Assembly: GCA_963779765.1 (NCBI GenBank)
Contig: CAVZZP010000002.1
Location: 620,001-684,000 of the forward strand
DNA length: 64,000 nucleotides
Direction of reading: 5' to 3'
Source: Silicimonas sp963779765
GTDB taxonomy: Bacteria > Pseudomonadota > Alphaproteobacteria > Rhodobacterales > Rhodobacteraceae
This document shows positions 62,645-64,000 of this stretch, piece after piece. A program made the position numbers and the translations under genes. A model generated the notes under the pieces. It made no database searches, had not been told where the DNA came from, and was given only the letters and a program-made list of their open reading frames with translations. Position 1 is the stretch's first letter. Each line of letters begins with the position of its first letter.

Positions 62645-63442
62645 ATGCTGCGGCTGAAGAATCTTACCAAGACCTACAAGACCGGCGACAAGGCTCTGAC
62701 GGACATCGACCTGGAGGTGCCATCGGGACAGGTGCTGGCGCTGATCGGGCCTTCGGGCGCGGGCAAGTCGACGCTGATCCGCTGCATCAACCGGCTGGTC
62801 GAACCGACCGGAGGCGAGGTGTGGCTGGACGATCTCGAGCTGACGAAGCTCGGATCCACCGGTCTTCGCAAGTCGCGCCGGTCCATGGGCATGATTTTCC
62901 AGGAGTACGCCCTCGTCGAACGCCTGACCGTGATGGAGAACGTGCTGTCGGGCCGTCTGGGCTATGTCGGATTCTGGCGCAGTTTCCTTCGGCGCTATCC
63001 GCAGTCGGACGTGGACGAGGCGTTCCGCCTGCTCGACCGGGTGGGTCTTTTGCACATGGCCGACAAGCGCGCGGACGAACTGTCGGGCGGCCAGCGCCAG
63101 AGGGTCGGCATCTGTCGCGCGCTGATCCAGAACCCGAAGCTTCTTCTGGTGGACGAGCCGACCGCGTCGCTTGACCCCAAAACCTCGCGCCAGATCATGC
63201 GGCTTATCACCGAACTGTGCCGGGAGCGCGGACTCGCCGCGATCATCAACATCCATGACGTGGCGCTGGCGCAGATGTTCGTGCCGCGCGTCGTCGGCCT
63301 GAGGTCGGGCGAGATCGTCTACGACGGCCCTCCGACGGGCCTGTCGCCCGACAAGCTGACCGAGATCTACGGCGAGGAGGACTGGGAGGCGACCATTGAG
63401 GCTGCCGAGGACGACGAAGACGAAATCGAGGCGGCCGAATGA
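62645..63442 (+). CDS. phnC: phosphonate ABC transporter ATP-binding protein
   Basis: A 265-residue ABC ATPase. Walker A 'LIGPSGAGKSTLIR' (about residues 33-46), signature 'ELSGGQRQRVGICRAL' and Walker B 'LLLVDEPTASLD' are intact. 'ADKRADELSGG', the Q-loop 'FQEYALVERLTVMEN' and the C-terminal region fit PhnC. An acidic tail ('EAAEDDEDEIEAAE') is unusual. It overlaps phnE by ATGA. Confidence 0.92.
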   Translation: MLRLKNLTKTYKTGDKALTDIDLEVPSGQVLALIGPSGAGKSTLIRCINRLVEPTGGEVWLDDLELTKLGSTGLRKSRRSMGMIFQEYALVERLTVMENVLSGRLGYVGFWRSFLRRYPQSDVDEAFRLLDRVGLLHMADKRADELSGGQRQRVGICRALIQNPKLLLVDEPTASLDPKTSRQIMRLITELCRERGLAAIINIHDVALAQMFVPRVVGLRSGEIVYDGPPTGLSPDKLTEIYGEEDWEATIEAAEDDEDEIEAAE

Positions 63443-64000
63443 AGCCGGACGAAGAACGGCGCGAGCTTGACGACATTTTGGGCACCGCCTGGCGGAAGCC
63501 GCATTTCGTCCGGCGCCCCTGGTTGCGCTGGAGCCTGATCGCGGGTTTCGTGGCCTATCTGATCGCCGCCTTCCTGACCATCGAGGTCGACTGGAACCGC
63601 GTCTACGAAGGGCTCGACCGCGGGCTTCAGTTCGTCCTGTCCTTTGCCCGCCCTGACTTTGTCACCCGTGCCTCGGATATCTGGGGCGGACTGGTGGAAA
63701 GCATTGTCATCACCATCTCGGCTTCGGTCGTGGGAATCCTGATCTCGATCCCCATCGGCCTTGGTGCCGCCCGCAACATAGCCCCCCTGCCCGTCTACAT
63801 GATCTGCCGCGGGATCGTGGCGATCAGCCGCGCGCTGCAGGAAATCATCGTGGCGATCCTTCTCGTCGCCATCTTCGGCTTCGGTCCGCTGGCCGGGTTC
63901 CTCACGCTGTCCTTCGCCACCATCGGCTTTCTGTCCAAGCTTCTGGCCGAGGACATCGAGGCGATGGACCGCAGCCAGGCCGAAGCGATCCGGGCCTCCG
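63439..64000 (+). CDS. phnE: phosphonate ABC transporter permease (N-terminal part, cut by window edge)
   Basis: The first 187 residues of PhnE. I translated it directly: it begins 'MKPDEERRELDDILGTAW', has a first helix near 'LIAGFVAYLIAAFLT', then 'SIVITISASVVGILISIPIG', 'RALQEIIVAILLVAIFGFG' and the EAA loop starting 'MDRSQAEAIRAS' at the window end. Full PhnE is about 260-300 residues, so the last third lies to the right. A second phnE gene often follows in this operon type. Confidence 0.9.
   Translation, partial: MKPDEERRELDDILGTAWRKPHFVRRPWLRWSLIAGFVAYLIAAFLTIEVDWNRVYEGLDRGLQFVLSFARPDFVTRASDIWGGLVESIVITISASVVGILISIPIGLGAARNIAPLPVYMICRGIVAISRALQEIIVAILLVAIFGFGPLAGFLTLSFATIGFLSKLLAEDIEAMDRSQAEAIRAS

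Overview
The window is high-GC (by eye mid-60s %) DNA from an alphaproteobacterium, most likely a Rhodobacterales/Rhodobacteraceae (Roseobacter-group-like) chromosome. The support is the FYDLN-acid protein, the Ctc/L25 gene, DUF2200, the AEC and EamA transporters, the style of PhnDCE and fused-permease ABC genes, and two copies of a hairpin-plus-GTATTT intergenic element that I recall as typical of that order. The assignment is an inference from gene content; I ran no search.

Layout. (1) 1-4.58 kb: nucleotide-sugar genes rfbB(partial)-rfbD-rfbA, a UDP-glucuronate 4-epimerase-like gene and ugd, all +, coupled by 4-nt overlaps. (2) 4.6-14.4 kb: a first exopolysaccharide (EPS) export locus of the XrtA/PEP-CTERM-associated type. 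It has two divergent operons: ATPase, Wzz-like chain-length protein and tyrosine kinase on -; phosphoglycosyl transferase, TPR lipoprotein, Wza-like exporter, outer-membrane barrel and rhomboid protease on +. No exosortase lies in the window. (3) 14.4-17.6 kb: a nonulosonate (sialic-acid-like) group, neuA, a Kdo-transferase-like gene and divergent neuB. (4) 17.6-37.6 kb: mixed metabolism, transport and regulation. It includes L25, a ZIP transporter, an FMN lactate dehydrogenase, a phytase-like protein, an intradiol dioxygenase, an ECF sigma factor with a membrane vWA partner, several permeases, a GntR regulator, a YgjP metalloprotease and a FYDLN protein. (5) tRNA-Ala(GGC) at 37.7 kb. (6) 38.6-51.1 kb: a second, ten-gene EPS operon with a phosphoglycosyl transferase, Tat-exported glycosidase, fused Wzz/kinase, three glycosyltransferases, sulfotransferase, Wzx, acyltransferase and Wzy. 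It has no Wza of its own. (7) 51.2-53.6 kb: ribbon-helix-helix regulator, PHB-depolymerase-like esterase and inositol-phosphatase-family protein. (8) 53.6-64 kb: a phosphorus-flavoured region. A - strand run (Na/Pi symporter, Nudix, three-gene ABC importer, histidine phosphatase) diverges from a DeoR regulator followed by phnD-phnC-phnE, which runs off the right edge.

The rfb, epimerase and ugd genes supply dTDP-rhamnose and UDP-uronic acids. The two phosphoglycosyl transferases would start two different repeat units. Wzx and Wzy of the second locus flip and polymerise, and the single Wza-like protein of the first locus may serve both. The right end is devoted to taking up phosphate, phosphonates and probably a phosphorylated organic compound.

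About 25 single-base frame breaks disrupt otherwise well conserved genes (ugd, L25, phytase-like, vWA, EamA, HAD, MFS, esterase, ABC ATPase, ABC binding protein). Most behave as one extra base. They look like uncorrected sequencing indels rather than gene decay, and both EPS export loci are free of them. Where a gene is broken I give the whole span and the approximate break points.
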